DNA from: Bryobacterales bacterium
GTDB taxonomy: Bacteria; Acidobacteriota; Terriglobia; Bryobacterales; Bryobacteraceae
Assembly: GCA_020846745.1 (NCBI GenBank)
Contig: JADLDI010000152.1
Coordinates: 17,646 to 81,645 of the forward strand
Reading direction: 5' to 3'
Length of the DNA stretch: 64,000 nucleotides
The position numbers and the translations under genes are program-made. The notes beneath the pieces were generated by a model, which worked only from the letters and a program-made list of their open reading frames with translations, was not told the origin of the DNA and ran no database searches. Below are positions 46,098 to 54,168 of the stretch, piece by piece (the first letter of the stretch is position 1; each line of letters starts with the position of its first letter).

Positions 46098-47125
46098 GCC
46101 CACGCCTCCAGCACCTGCGAAGTGGCTGCTGCGCAGCGTTCCCACGAAAACCGCTCCGCCCGCTCGAGTCCTCGTGCCCGCAACTCGCGCTGCAGGCCGG
46201 CCGATCGCGCCAGCCGCAGCACCGCTTCGACAATCGTTTGCGCATCCGCCGGGTCGAGTCCCAGCGCTGCGTCTCCCACCACCTCCGGTACCGCGCTGTT
46301 CATCGAAGTGATCACCGGAGCCCCGGACGCCATCGCCTCTAGCGGCGGCAGCCCGAACCCCTCGCCGAACGTCGGATACACCAGCGCGAGCGCTCCTGCG
46401 TACAGCGGCGGCAACAACTCGTGCGGCACATACCCGGTGAAATGCACGTTCTTGGGAACCTCGCGAAGTTCCGCTCCCGCAAACACCAGTGCCCCGCCCC
46501 GCGGCCCCGCGATCACCAGCCCCAGTTCAGGCGCCTCCGCCACAATCGCCGGCCATGCCCGCAACATCGCGCCTAAGTTCTTCCGCGGCTCGATCGACCC
46601 TACAACCAGCAGGTACCGCTCAAACGGAATGCGCAGTTTCTCGCGCGCTTCCGCAATCGCCCCATCCGGCGGCTGCCGGAACCGGCTGTCCACTCCGTTG
46701 TGGACCACCGTGATCTTCTCCGGCTTAATTCCCAGCCGATCCACAATCCGCTTCTTCGTGAAGTGCGAAACCGCGATGATGTGCTGTACCCGAGCCGCCA
46801 GCTTTGGCAGCAGCCACGCATACCACCGTGAAAACCCGGGCGTGAACCACTCGGGATTGTCGATCGGAAAGATGTCGTGTATCGTGCAGACGTGGCTTCG
46901 TGCCGCTAACGGCCCCGTGTTATTCGGGCTCCACAACAATCCGCCGCGGCTCTTGCGCGGCAGCACGCATTGCTCCCACAAATGTCCCCGCGCACCCGTC
47001 AACGGCTCGGCCGGTGATACTATCTCTACCTCGCCTCTCAACCGTGCCGAAACCTCGTGCGCGTAATACTGCATCCCCGTTCGGGCGTGGGCAGTGTATC
47101 GCCCGTTTACGAAAATCCTGCTCAT
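46094..47125 (-). CDS. Family 4 glycosyltransferase (mannosyltransferase-like)
   Basis: 343 residues from the ATG at 47125, which gives an ATGA overlap with the polymerase-like gene; the open frame continues upstream but inside that gene. Landmarks: MSRIFVNGRYTAHARTGMQYYA, TIHDIFPID, AVSHFTKKRI, VVHNGVD, VVGSIEPRKNL and FGEGFGLPPLEAMASGAPVI with the E-x7-E motif. Similar GT4 proteins are mannosyl- or rhamnosyl-transferases of exopolysaccharide loci; the sugar is unknown. Confidence 0.9.
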   Translation of the reverse strand: MSRIFVNGRYTAHARTGMQYYAHEVSARLRGEVEIVSPAEPLTGARGHLWEQCVLPRKSRGGLLWSPNNTGPLAARSHVCTIHDIFPIDNPEWFTPGFSRWYAWLLPKLAARVQHIIAVSHFTKKRIVDRLGIKPEKITVVHNGVDSRFRQPPDGAIAEAREKLRIPFERYLLVVGSIEPRKNLGAMLRAWPAIVAEAPELGLVIAGPRGGALVFAGAELREVPKNVHFTGYVPHELLPPLYAGALALVYPTFGEGFGLPPLEAMASGAPVITSMNSAVPEVVGDAALGLDPADAQTIVEAVLRLARSAGLQRELRARGLERAERFSWERCAAATSQVLEAWA

Positions 47126-48432
47126 CGCGCCACCCCCGCTGCCGCTCGCGGCGCCGACGGCGTCCGGCACGCCGCCAACGCCACCACCACCGCGCACCAG
47201 GCCGGAAACACGCGCCCTTCCGCCGCATACAGCACCCGCGGCGCTTCGATTACCGCCGTGAACAAAATCGGATAAGTGAGTATCCCGGCCAGCTTCATCC
47301 GCCGGAAACTCGCATAACTCGCCCCCGCCGCCAATCCCGCCACCATCCAGAAAAACAATCCTCCTGGAAAGCCCCAATCGATGAACGGGAGTAATAAACC
47401 GCCTCCGTTGTTGAATTCCGGATTGGCGCCACGGGAAAGAATGTCGAGCATCGCCTCTTCCCGTTCGAAAGGGCTTTCGAAAACACTGCGTATCAATGTG
47501 TTCAGCAAGGGGAACCTGTACAGAAACCGAATACTGAAAAACGGGTAGTCGAGCGGTAGCAGCCGCTCCGACAAAAATGCCCCGTTGTTCAGTGCGGTAG
47601 CGTAATATCCCGTAAACCGCGCGGCGATGAACTCCGGAAAAGACCGGTGGCCGGCCGCATAAAAGTTCAACCACGACCGGAAGTATTCCGACGCGGCAAA
47701 CAACCCGAACACAAATATAAACCCCACCACCGGCGCCACGGCAATTGCGCCGGGCGACATCCACCACTTACGGTCCTTCCGTCCCGCCGCCAATGGCGCG
47801 CCCACGATAATCGCCGGAAGCGCCATCTCAATCACCGCCAGGCGTTCGCTGTTAAAAAATGCGCGGGCAAATGTGAACACGAACAGGCAGGCGATTACCG
47901 GAACGATCCGCTTGCCTGCGTATCGCGTGAGTAACAACGCGCCCAGGATCACTGACGGAATCCCGAACTGTGTAAGCGTCGTTACTCCCGGAATCGTCAC
48001 CAGATACACCTCCTTCATTCGCGACGCCGCCCCTCGCGAGCCGCCCAGGATGTCAAACACCAGCTTCAAATCCGCTCCGCGCACAATCGCCGCGCCCGCC
48101 CACGCCACGTACCCGACAATCGTCAGCGCCGCCATCCCATAAAAAACGGCCAGCAGTTTGTCCCACGGCAGCCCATCTCCGAACTCGTTTTCCACGCCTT
48201 TGAAACCCGACTCCCGCACCACGTACGCTGCCCCCGCCGACGAAACGCAAAACGTCGCCACCGCCGCAAGCGCGAACAATAGATATCGTTCCGAGAAATA
48301 CTTCGGCGTCCGCCACTCTTCCAGATAAGTAGAGGCGGGAATAAAGTATGCCGCCAGCAGCACCGGTACCGACACTAAGGCCAGGGCCAATTCCGGACGG
48401 CTCCACCAGGGGATATGTACCCGGGTTGTCAT
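47122..48432 (-). CDS. Polytopic membrane protein, probable exopolysaccharide polymerase (Wzy-like)
   Basis: 436 residues with about 10-11 hydrophobic segments and a large loop near 255-330 (SEYFRSWLNFYAAGHRSFPEFIAARFTGYYATALNNG), the layout of O-antigen/EPS polymerases and ligases. The family is poorly conserved, so the call rests mainly on topology and on its position between the export gene and the transferases, where a Wzy is needed and no other candidate exists. It starts 21 bp after the export protein stop and overlaps the next gene by ATGA. Confidence 0.7.
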   Translation of the reverse strand: MTTRVHIPWWSRPELALALVSVPVLLAAYFIPASTYLEEWRTPKYFSERYLLFALAAVATFCVSSAGAAYVVRESGFKGVENEFGDGLPWDKLLAVFYGMAALTIVGYVAWAGAAIVRGADLKLVFDILGGSRGAASRMKEVYLVTIPGVTTLTQFGIPSVILGALLLTRYAGKRIVPVIACLFVFTFARAFFNSERLAVIEMALPAIIVGAPLAAGRKDRKWWMSPGAIAVAPVVGFIFVFGLFAASEYFRSWLNFYAAGHRSFPEFIAARFTGYYATALNNGAFLSERLLPLDYPFFSIRFLYRFPLLNTLIRSVFESPFEREEAMLDILSRGANPEFNNGGGLLLPFIDWGFPGGLFFWMVAGLAAGASYASFRRMKLAGILTYPILFTAVIEAPRVLYAAEGRVFPAWCAVVVALAACRTPSAPRAAAGVAR

Positions 48433-48453
48433 CGTTTGCGTTTTGCGGTTTTG

Positions 48454-49110
48454 TTAGTTCGTAAGTGGACGGAGCGCCGCGATCCCGAACACGCTCAAAC
48501 TCGTCCACCGGACCAATCGTTCCATCCGTCCCAACCGGCTTTGCGGCACCACCAGCAGATCGCCGGGAGAAAGCGTCACGTCTTCCGTCAGTTGCTGTCC
48601 GTTCATCATGCGCTTCATATCGAGCACCTTCACTTCGGCCCATTGATTGTCAACGCGCCGCACCAGCGCGACTGTTGAATGCTTCGCGTTTTCGCGAAAT
48701 CCGCCCGCAAGCGCCACCGCCTGCGTGGCCGTCAGCGACCCTCGTAAGTCGAACATCCCCGGCTTCATCACTTCGCCCGTCACCGTCACCTGCGGCTTCA
48801 CGAATTCTCTTAACGTCACGCTCACATCCGGATCGAGCAGCCGTTTGCCCACCGCTGCTTTCATTGCGTTTAGCGCTTCCGTCAACGTCAGCCCGCTTAC
48901 CTTTAAATCGCCGGCGATTTCGGTCGACACAAATCCATCCGGCGCAACCGTCACCGTCTGGTTGAACTCCGGTGTGTACCGCAGTTTCATATCCAGTACA
49001 TCGCCCGCTTGAATTCGATACCGCGGTTCGCGGCTGCTGAACTGCGCTAATAAGTAATCGGCCATCGGGCCGAGTAATGAGAGGAGGACGGCTATCGCTC
49101 TAACGCTCAT
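48454..49110 (-). CDS. Wza/GumB-type polysaccharide export protein
   Basis: 218 residues with a signal sequence (MSVRAIAVLLSLLGPMADYLLA). A Poly_export domain (about 28-105: YRIQAGDVLDMKLRYTPEFNQTVTVAPDG) and one SLBB domain (about 108-190: VTVTGEVMKPGMFDL, LSPGDLLVVPQS) are followed by a hydrophobic C-terminal stretch (SLSVFGIAAL). There is no lipobox cysteine, unlike enteric Wza. It would form the periplasmic/outer-membrane export channel. It shares an ATGA overlap with the chain-length gene upstream. Confidence 0.9.
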   Translation of the reverse strand: MSVRAIAVLLSLLGPMADYLLAQFSSREPRYRIQAGDVLDMKLRYTPEFNQTVTVAPDGFVSTEIAGDLKVSGLTLTEALNAMKAAVGKRLLDPDVSVTLREFVKPQVTVTGEVMKPGMFDLRGSLTATQAVALAGGFRENAKHSTVALVRRVDNQWAEVKVLDMKRMMNGQQLTEDVTLSPGDLLVVPQSRLGRMERLVRWTSLSVFGIAALRPLTN

Positions 49111-51089
49111 AGATATTGATAGAGAAACTCCGGAATCGGATAGGTCCGGTTCGTCAATACAAACCCCGCTACCTGTCGTCCCGTGTTGCCTAATTTCCGC
49201 ATCGCTTTCGTCACCTCGCTGCGACGCGTCTTCCCTGCTGTAACCACCAGGAATATGAGTCCCGCATGCTCGATCCCGCGGGGCAAAGGTGACACCGCAT
49301 CTAGCGGCGGCGTTTCGATCATGATGTGCGCGAACTGCTCCGGCCGCATTCCCACCCAGATGTACTCAAGCGCCGGATCTTCCTGTTCGTGCAAGCGGTC
49401 TACCGGCACCACCTCCATCAGCCCGCTCGCTGTCTGCTGCAGCGGTAGTTTTGGCCACCGTTCCGGTTCTTCCATCGAATGCGAAACAGAACTCGGAATC
49501 GTCAGTACGGGCCCGCGCGCCGCCGCCGAAAGCTCAGGCGCTATGTCGGCCAGCACCCTTGCTTTCGAATCGGGCGCCCCCACCGCCATAAACAGGATGA
49601 TCTGCCCATCGGCCGAACGGCCCGTCCGGATGCGCTCCGCCAATGGCTCCACATGCACACGTCCAATCCGCCGCCGGCTCTCGCCCAATCCCGCCGGTAC
49701 CGTTCCGATGACCGGCACCCCCGTCAGCCGCTCTAATTGCCTGGGCGTGCTCACCGTCGTGCTCGCGTATCCCGCAAACACCACCGCAAACAGTATGCAG
49801 GCGTTGATCAGGATGAATAGCGATATCACCGGCGTGCTGATTCGCGGCTTCGGCCGCAGCGGAATCGCCGGCGGTTCCACTACCGTCACATTCGTGATCT
49901 TCTGGTCGTCCAGCAGCGCGTCCACCCGTAGCGCGTCGCGCTTCTTCGCATCCAACAGGTAGTTCGCTTCCGCATCTCTTACCCGCCTGGCTAGTTCCGC
50001 CTCCTCCGGCGCTGAACTCGCAAACGTGTGTAGCGCGCGTTCATACTCCGCTACCTGCTCATGAAGTACCGCCTGCCGCGCCTTCACTCCCTTTAGCGAC
50101 TGCTCGGCGCGCGCCAGCTCCATCTCCGCCTGTTGGCGAAGCGGATTGAGATCGGTCGTCTGCTCCCGCGACGTCCGCTGCAGCGCCTTGTCCAGCGCCG
50201 CGTTCGTATCTTCTATTTGTTTGTTGATCTGCACCATCACCCGGTCGTCCGGCCGGAACTTCGTCCCTAACTCGGTCCGCCGGTTCCGCAGTTCCACCAG
50301 CAAGGTCGTAAGGCGTTCCACGCTGTAATGGTCCGGCAGGCTCTTCTGCGATGTCGCAATCCGCGGCGCCTCCGCGCGTACCTGGACCCGCAGCACCGCG
50401 ATCCGGCGGTCGATTTCCGCCTCCAGCGCCTCCGCTTCGTGCAGCGCCGCCCGCGCATCGGCCAGCCGCCGGATACCCTGGTCGCGTTGCGTCGCCAGTT
50501 CGAAAATCCCTCGTTCTGTCTGGAATTTCGCGAGCGCGGTCTGTGCGCTCTCCACCTCCGCCTTCGACTCTTCCGCTCTCTTCTCGAAAAACGAGTAGTT
50601 CTCGCGCCCTCCGCGAAGGGCCAGATGCTTCGCGAGATACGCCTCCGTCAATGCCTTCACCACCAGTGCCGCACGTTTGGGCTCCGTGTCCGAGTATCGG
50701 ATCTCCACCAGGCTCGACCTCATCACCGGCGATACCCGCAACCGCTTCTGCAACTCTTCGAGCCGCGCCTGCAGTTCCACCTCCGGTATCTCCGGCTTCC
50801 CTTCACGCGCCTGCGCCGCCGCCCGCAGAACCTGATTGGAACTTATCAGCTCCAGTTCCGTCGCCATCTCCACATCCGTCAAACCAGTAAAGGATGCCGA
50901 AACATTCTCCTGCGGGATCAGGGATATCGGCGGACGCTCACTCCTCAGAAGCAGCCGCGCCGATGCCTCGAACATACGCGGCGTGAGCAGCAAATATGCG
51001 CAAAATCCAACGCACGTAATCGCCACACACAACACGATCAATCGGATCCGCCGAAACACGATGTCCAGTAAGTCGTGGAGCAGTTGCAT
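49107..51089 (-). CDS. Wzz/GumC-type chain-length protein with a degenerate BY-kinase domain
   Basis: 660 residues from the ATG at 51089 (MQLLHDLLDIVFRRIRLIVL); an ATG at 51122 is also open, but the likely -10 box lies between the two. Membrane helices flank a long coiled-coil periplasmic part (about 160-390). The second helix (about 420-441) is followed by a cytosolic domain laid out like a bacterial tyrosine kinase. Its P-loop reads AVGAPDSKAR (502-511) instead of GxGKS/T, the Walker A' acidic residues are replaced by VLTIPSS, and Walker B reads HIMIETPP with Glu for Asp. The C-terminus ends with tyrosines 650, 657 and 659. It is probably catalytically dead but may still regulate chain length. 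First gene of the operon. Confidence 0.85.
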   Translation of the reverse strand: MQLLHDLLDIVFRRIRLIVLCVAITCVGFCAYLLLTPRMFEASARLLLRSERPPISLIPQENVSASFTGLTDVEMATELELISSNQVLRAAAQAREGKPEIPEVELQARLEELQKRLRVSPVMRSSLVEIRYSDTEPKRAALVVKALTEAYLAKHLALRGGRENYSFFEKRAEESKAEVESAQTALAKFQTERGIFELATQRDQGIRRLADARAALHEAEALEAEIDRRIAVLRVQVRAEAPRIATSQKSLPDHYSVERLTTLLVELRNRRTELGTKFRPDDRVMVQINKQIEDTNAALDKALQRTSREQTTDLNPLRQQAEMELARAEQSLKGVKARQAVLHEQVAEYERALHTFASSAPEEAELARRVRDAEANYLLDAKKRDALRVDALLDDQKITNVTVVEPPAIPLRPKPRISTPVISLFILINACILFAVVFAGYASTTVSTPRQLERLTGVPVIGTVPAGLGESRRRIGRVHVEPLAERIRTGRSADGQIILFMAVGAPDSKARVLADIAPELSAAARGPVLTIPSSVSHSMEEPERWPKLPLQQTASGLMEVVPVDRLHEQEDPALEYIWVGMRPEQFAHIMIETPPLDAVSPLPRGIEHAGLIFLVVTAGKTRRSEVTKAMRKLGNTGRQVAGFVLTNRTYPIPEFLYQYL

Positions 51090-51109
51090 CAATTTGGGAG
51101 CGTCCGTTA

Positions 51110-51139
51110 AGTATACCCCCATTAGTGGTTAATAGTCTA
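51110..51139 (-). promoter_or_regulatory. Candidate promoter of the exopolysaccharide operon
   Basis: On the minus strand TAGACT (51139-51134) and TATACT (51115-51110) are 18 bp apart. The implied start near 51103 lies 14 bases before the ATG at 51089. The octamer GGTATACT recurs on the plus strand at 51220-51227. Confidence 0.45.
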
Positions 51140-51204
51140 TCCCTTTTTGTGGTCTAGTACTGAGTAACATCCCTTAACTATGGGTAGAGCCTATGGGGGT
51201 ATGC
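51111..51204. repeat. Imperfect inverted repeat framing the divergent exopolysaccharide promoters
   Basis: GTATACCCCCAT (51111-51122) and ATGGGGGTATGC (51193-51204) are inverted copies matching at 11 of 12 bases, with centres about 82 bp apart. One arm overlaps the minus-strand -10 box. They could bind one regulator that controls both transcription units. Confidence 0.4.
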
Positions 51205-51219
51205 AACACCCTCTTACGT

Positions 51220-51227
51220 GGTATACT
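51220..51227 (+). promoter_or_regulatory. Candidate -10 element for the flippase gene
   Basis: GGTATACT contains a TATACT hexamer (51222-51227) 33 bp before the ATG at 51261. No consensus -35 box is found, which would fit an activator-dependent promoter. Confidence 0.3.
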
Positions 51228-51260
51228 CACCATGATTTGGGCGCAAAAGTGACATCTTCT

Positions 51261-52574
51261 ATGGCGCCCCCTCTCAACGACCGACGCGCACCTGCCGAAG
51301 CCGGTGCGTTTGAAACCGGGGACGCTGAATCAAAAGAATTATGGCAAGCCGCGTGGTACTACGCCGCGAATCTGTCGAGTTACGTCCTACCGCTGCTGAC
51401 CTTCACTTTTCTCGCGCGAGTTCTCGGGCCCGTAGAGTGGGGCCGCCTTTCCGCTTTTCACTCGTTGGGTCTCTACCTCTCCCAAATCGTCGAATATGGC
51501 TTCAACTTCGCAGCGGCCCGCGATGTGGCCCGCTACCGCCGCGACCGCGACATGAAGCGCAGAATCCTGGCCGAGGTTCACGCGGCCAAATTGCTGATCG
51601 CTGCCGGAGTTCTCCTTCTGGCGATTCCCTGTTACGCGTTACTGCCGGGCCGCCTTCAAAGCCCTGTTCTGTTTCCCTTAGCCCTTGCTTATGCAATCGC
51701 GCAGGGATCGACCCTGCTCTGGTACTTCCAAGGCGATGGCCGTATCGCCCAACTCAGTCTCATTGAAGCGGTTACCCGTTCGGTTGCCGCCGCGCTGACC
51801 ATTATTCTCGTGCGCGGCCCCGGGAATGCCTGGCTGATGCTGGCCCTCAACACAGCAGCCTGCCTCGGCACCACGTGCGGCGGCTTACTGCTCATTCGGC
51901 GTGATATTCCTTTAACCCTTGCTTCGGCTCAATCCGGGCTGTCGCTGCTCCGCACCACATTCCCCCTCTTTCTGTTCCGTGGCGCTGCAAGCATGTACAG
52001 TTCAGCCAATGTCTTCCTCTTTGGCCTTTTTGGCGCGCCCGCCGCAATCGGATACTACGCCGGCGCCGAACGCGCTTATAAAGGCCTCACGGCCTTTCTT
52101 CATCCCCTGATGCAGCTGATGTATGCGCGCGTGAATTATTCGCTCGGCCGCAGCGCTGAAGCGGGCCGCAACACCCTACGGCAATCCGCATTCATGACAA
52201 TCCTTGCAGGTCTTCTTCTGGGGTTGGGCTGTGTCGTTGCCGCCCCGCTCATCGTCTCCATTCTCCTGGGCCCGGCTTTCACCGCATCCATACCGGTGGT
52301 CCGGATCTTTGGCGCCGTTCTGATTGCTGAAGCAGTGAGCATCGCCTTCGGCGTTCAGTGGATGTTGCCCCTCGGGTTTGATAAGCAACTGACAGCCATC
52401 ACCCTCGCTGCCGGCGTTATCAATGTGCTTTGCGCCTGTTTTGTCGCCCCTCGGTTCGGCGCCATCGGCATGGCCGCCGCCGTGCTCCTGACGAATTCGG
52501 CTCTGGCGCTTGGTTGTATCACCTTCCTCCGGTGGCGCGGCTTCCAACCGCCGGCGCCCGACGGTCCAGCATGA
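51261..52574 (+). CDS. Polysaccharide flippase (Wzx/MOP superfamily)
   Basis: 437 residues from the ATG at 51261 (MAPPLNDRRAPAEAG); upstream in-frame starts at 51180 would put the promoter region inside the gene and add an unlikely N-terminus. About 12-14 membrane helices with the family-typical entry AAWYYAANLSSYVLPLLTFTFLARVLGPVEWGRLSAF. It should flip the undecaprenyl-linked repeat unit across the inner membrane, completing the Wzx/Wzy-type pathway. It is transcribed divergently from the main operon, and its stop overlaps the next GT2 start (ATGA at 52571-52574). Confidence 0.88.
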   Translation: MAPPLNDRRAPAEAGAFETGDAESKELWQAAWYYAANLSSYVLPLLTFTFLARVLGPVEWGRLSAFHSLGLYLSQIVEYGFNFAAARDVARYRRDRDMKRRILAEVHAAKLLIAAGVLLLAIPCYALLPGRLQSPVLFPLALAYAIAQGSTLLWYFQGDGRIAQLSLIEAVTRSVAAALTIILVRGPGNAWLMLALNTAACLGTTCGGLLLIRRDIPLTLASAQSGLSLLRTTFPLFLFRGAASMYSSANVFLFGLFGAPAAIGYYAGAERAYKGLTAFLHPLMQLMYARVNYSLGRSAEAGRNTLRQSAFMTILAGLLLGLGCVVAAPLIVSILLGPAFTASIPVVRIFGAVLIAEAVSIAFGVQWMLPLGFDKQLTAITLAAGVINVLCACFVAPRFGAIGMAAAVLLTNSALALGCITFLRWRGFQPPAPDGPA

Positions 52575-53611
52575 AAGTATCGATCATCGTTTCCAGCTAC
52601 AACTACGAACGTTACGTCGCGGCTTCCATCGAAAGCGCGCTCACCCAGACTCACCGCGACATCGAAGTCGTCGTGGTCGACGACGGCAGTACCGATCGCT
52701 CGATGGACATCATCCGCCAATACCAGGGCCGCGTCACCATCGTTACCAAAAAGAACGGTGGCCAGGCCTCCGCTTTCAATCTTGCCTATAAGCACTGTAC
52801 CGGCGATCTTGTCTTCTTCCTCGATTCCGACGACCTGCTGTTCCCTGAGGCCGTCGCCAAATGCGTAGCCGCTTGGATGCCTGGATGCTCAAAGGTCCAT
52901 TTCCCCCTCGAAATCATCCTCGACGATAGTACCCGCACCGGCGCCTTGGTCCCGCGCGCCGCCCTCCCCGCGGGCGAGGTGTTGCCCGAACTTCTCCGCG
53001 AAGGGATGTATGTTTCGCCCCCGAACTCCGGAAATGCATTCTCTCGCGGATTTCTCGACAAAGTAATGCCCATTCCCGAAGCCGAATGGGCGTATGGCCC
53101 CGACGGTTACCTCGTCTTCCTCGCGCCCTTCTACGGCTCGATCGCGGCCGTTCAGCAGCCTCTTGGGCTTTACCGCCGGCACATCCAAAGTGTCACCAAT
53201 ATTACGGCCGCCGGAACCGTTGAAATGGTGAAGAAGCTCAATCACATGGTGCAGTCGTTCGTCGAGCTTCGCAAACAACTCGAACATTTTGCCGCAAGAC
53301 ATGGCCGCTCATTGGGCGCCAATGCCGTCTTCACCCATTGGCTCTGCCTCAAGGTCAGGCTCGCCCTCGCTCGCGTCGCTCCGGAACTCGACCCGTGGGG
53401 ACCCGCATCCTCCGGCAAGCTCTTTCGCCACATGGTAAACGCCATCTGGCGCACAGGCGACTTGCGCCTCGTCGAGCGCATCGAATACCTCGTGTGGGCC
53501 GCCCTGGTCAGCCTGTTGCCGCGCTCCGGAGCCTTGTTCCTCACCAAGCTTGCGTTTGCTCCCGGCGAAAGAAAGCAACTGCTTCGCCGCGCCGTCGGCC
53601 TCGCGGCTTAG
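52571..53611 (+). CDS. Family 2 glycosyltransferase
   Basis: 346 residues from the ATG at 52571, coupled to the flippase by ATGA. The GT-A core has VSIIVSSYNYERYVAASIESAL, VVVDDGSTDRS and LVFFLDSDDLL (DxD). The C-terminal third (about 220-346) is helical and without clear membrane segments. It probably adds a sugar to the exopolysaccharide repeat unit. The longer open frame starting at 52430 overlaps the flippase in another frame and is not used. Confidence 0.88.
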   Translation: MKVSIIVSSYNYERYVAASIESALTQTHRDIEVVVVDDGSTDRSMDIIRQYQGRVTIVTKKNGGQASAFNLAYKHCTGDLVFFLDSDDLLFPEAVAKCVAAWMPGCSKVHFPLEIILDDSTRTGALVPRAALPAGEVLPELLREGMYVSPPNSGNAFSRGFLDKVMPIPEAEWAYGPDGYLVFLAPFYGSIAAVQQPLGLYRRHIQSVTNITAAGTVEMVKKLNHMVQSFVELRKQLEHFAARHGRSLGANAVFTHWLCLKVRLALARVAPELDPWGPASSGKLFRHMVNAIWRTGDLRLVERIEYLVWAALVSLLPRSGALFLTKLAFAPGERKQLLRRAVGLAA

Positions 53612-53625
53612 CGCTCAGTCCCGTC

Positions 53626-54093
53626 TTAGTTCGGACGCGCTGCGATCTGGCAAGCCTGAAGAAAAGTGTTTGCCTGCGTGATCACCCGTTCGGCGTTACC
53701 AACCGATTTCTTTTTGAAGGGATTAAGCGTGGACTTTTTCTTGGCCGTGATGTATGTTTGAAACGCCGTCACCTTCGCCTTTAGGTTTGTGTAGTGCGGT
53801 TGCAGCGCGCGCCGCGCATTTGTGACGGCTTGCATAGCGGTCAGCATCGTCGCCTGCCGCGCCGCCATCTCCTGGTCGAGCCTCATAAACAGCGCATCGC
53901 GGGAAATCAGGTCTTCCGAAGACAAGCCGCGCGCCGTCGCTGCGTAGTCCGCTGGAGCGCGCCCGGTTTCCCATTGCATGTTTCCGGTCAGCGCCGTCAC
54001 CCGTGCGGCACTTTGACTAACCAGTGCCTGATACGCGTCCTTCTCGGTGGCAAACGTTTGCGCCGCCTGTATCAGTTGGTTCAACGGCGCCAC
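53626..54093 (-). CDS. Conserved-looking helical protein of unknown function
   Basis: 155 residues from GTG at 54093; I do not recognise the family. It is almost entirely alpha-helical and Ala/Gln/Thr-rich (NQLIQAAQTFATEKDAYQALV, RLDQEMAARQATMLTAMQAVTNARRAL), with a basic patch KKKSTLNPFKKKS near 120-132. The frame stays open upstream to a CTG at 54120 that would add LTSLTTAC, a lipobox-like end, so a lipoprotein signal is conceivable but the start is unsettled. It converges on the GT2 gene with a 14-bp gap. Codon composition is like its neighbours. Confidence 0.5.
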   Translation of the reverse strand: MAPLNQLIQAAQTFATEKDAYQALVSQSAARVTALTGNMQWETGRAPADYAATARGLSSEDLISRDALFMRLDQEMAARQATMLTAMQAVTNARRALQPHYTNLKAKVTAFQTYITAKKKSTLNPFKKKSVGNAERVITQANTFLQACQIAARPN

Positions 54094-54168
54094 GCAAGCT
54101 GTGGTTAGCGACGTCAGTCAACCGTTTCGTGCCCTCCGTTTCGTGCATTTCGGCGTATAATTCAGCCG

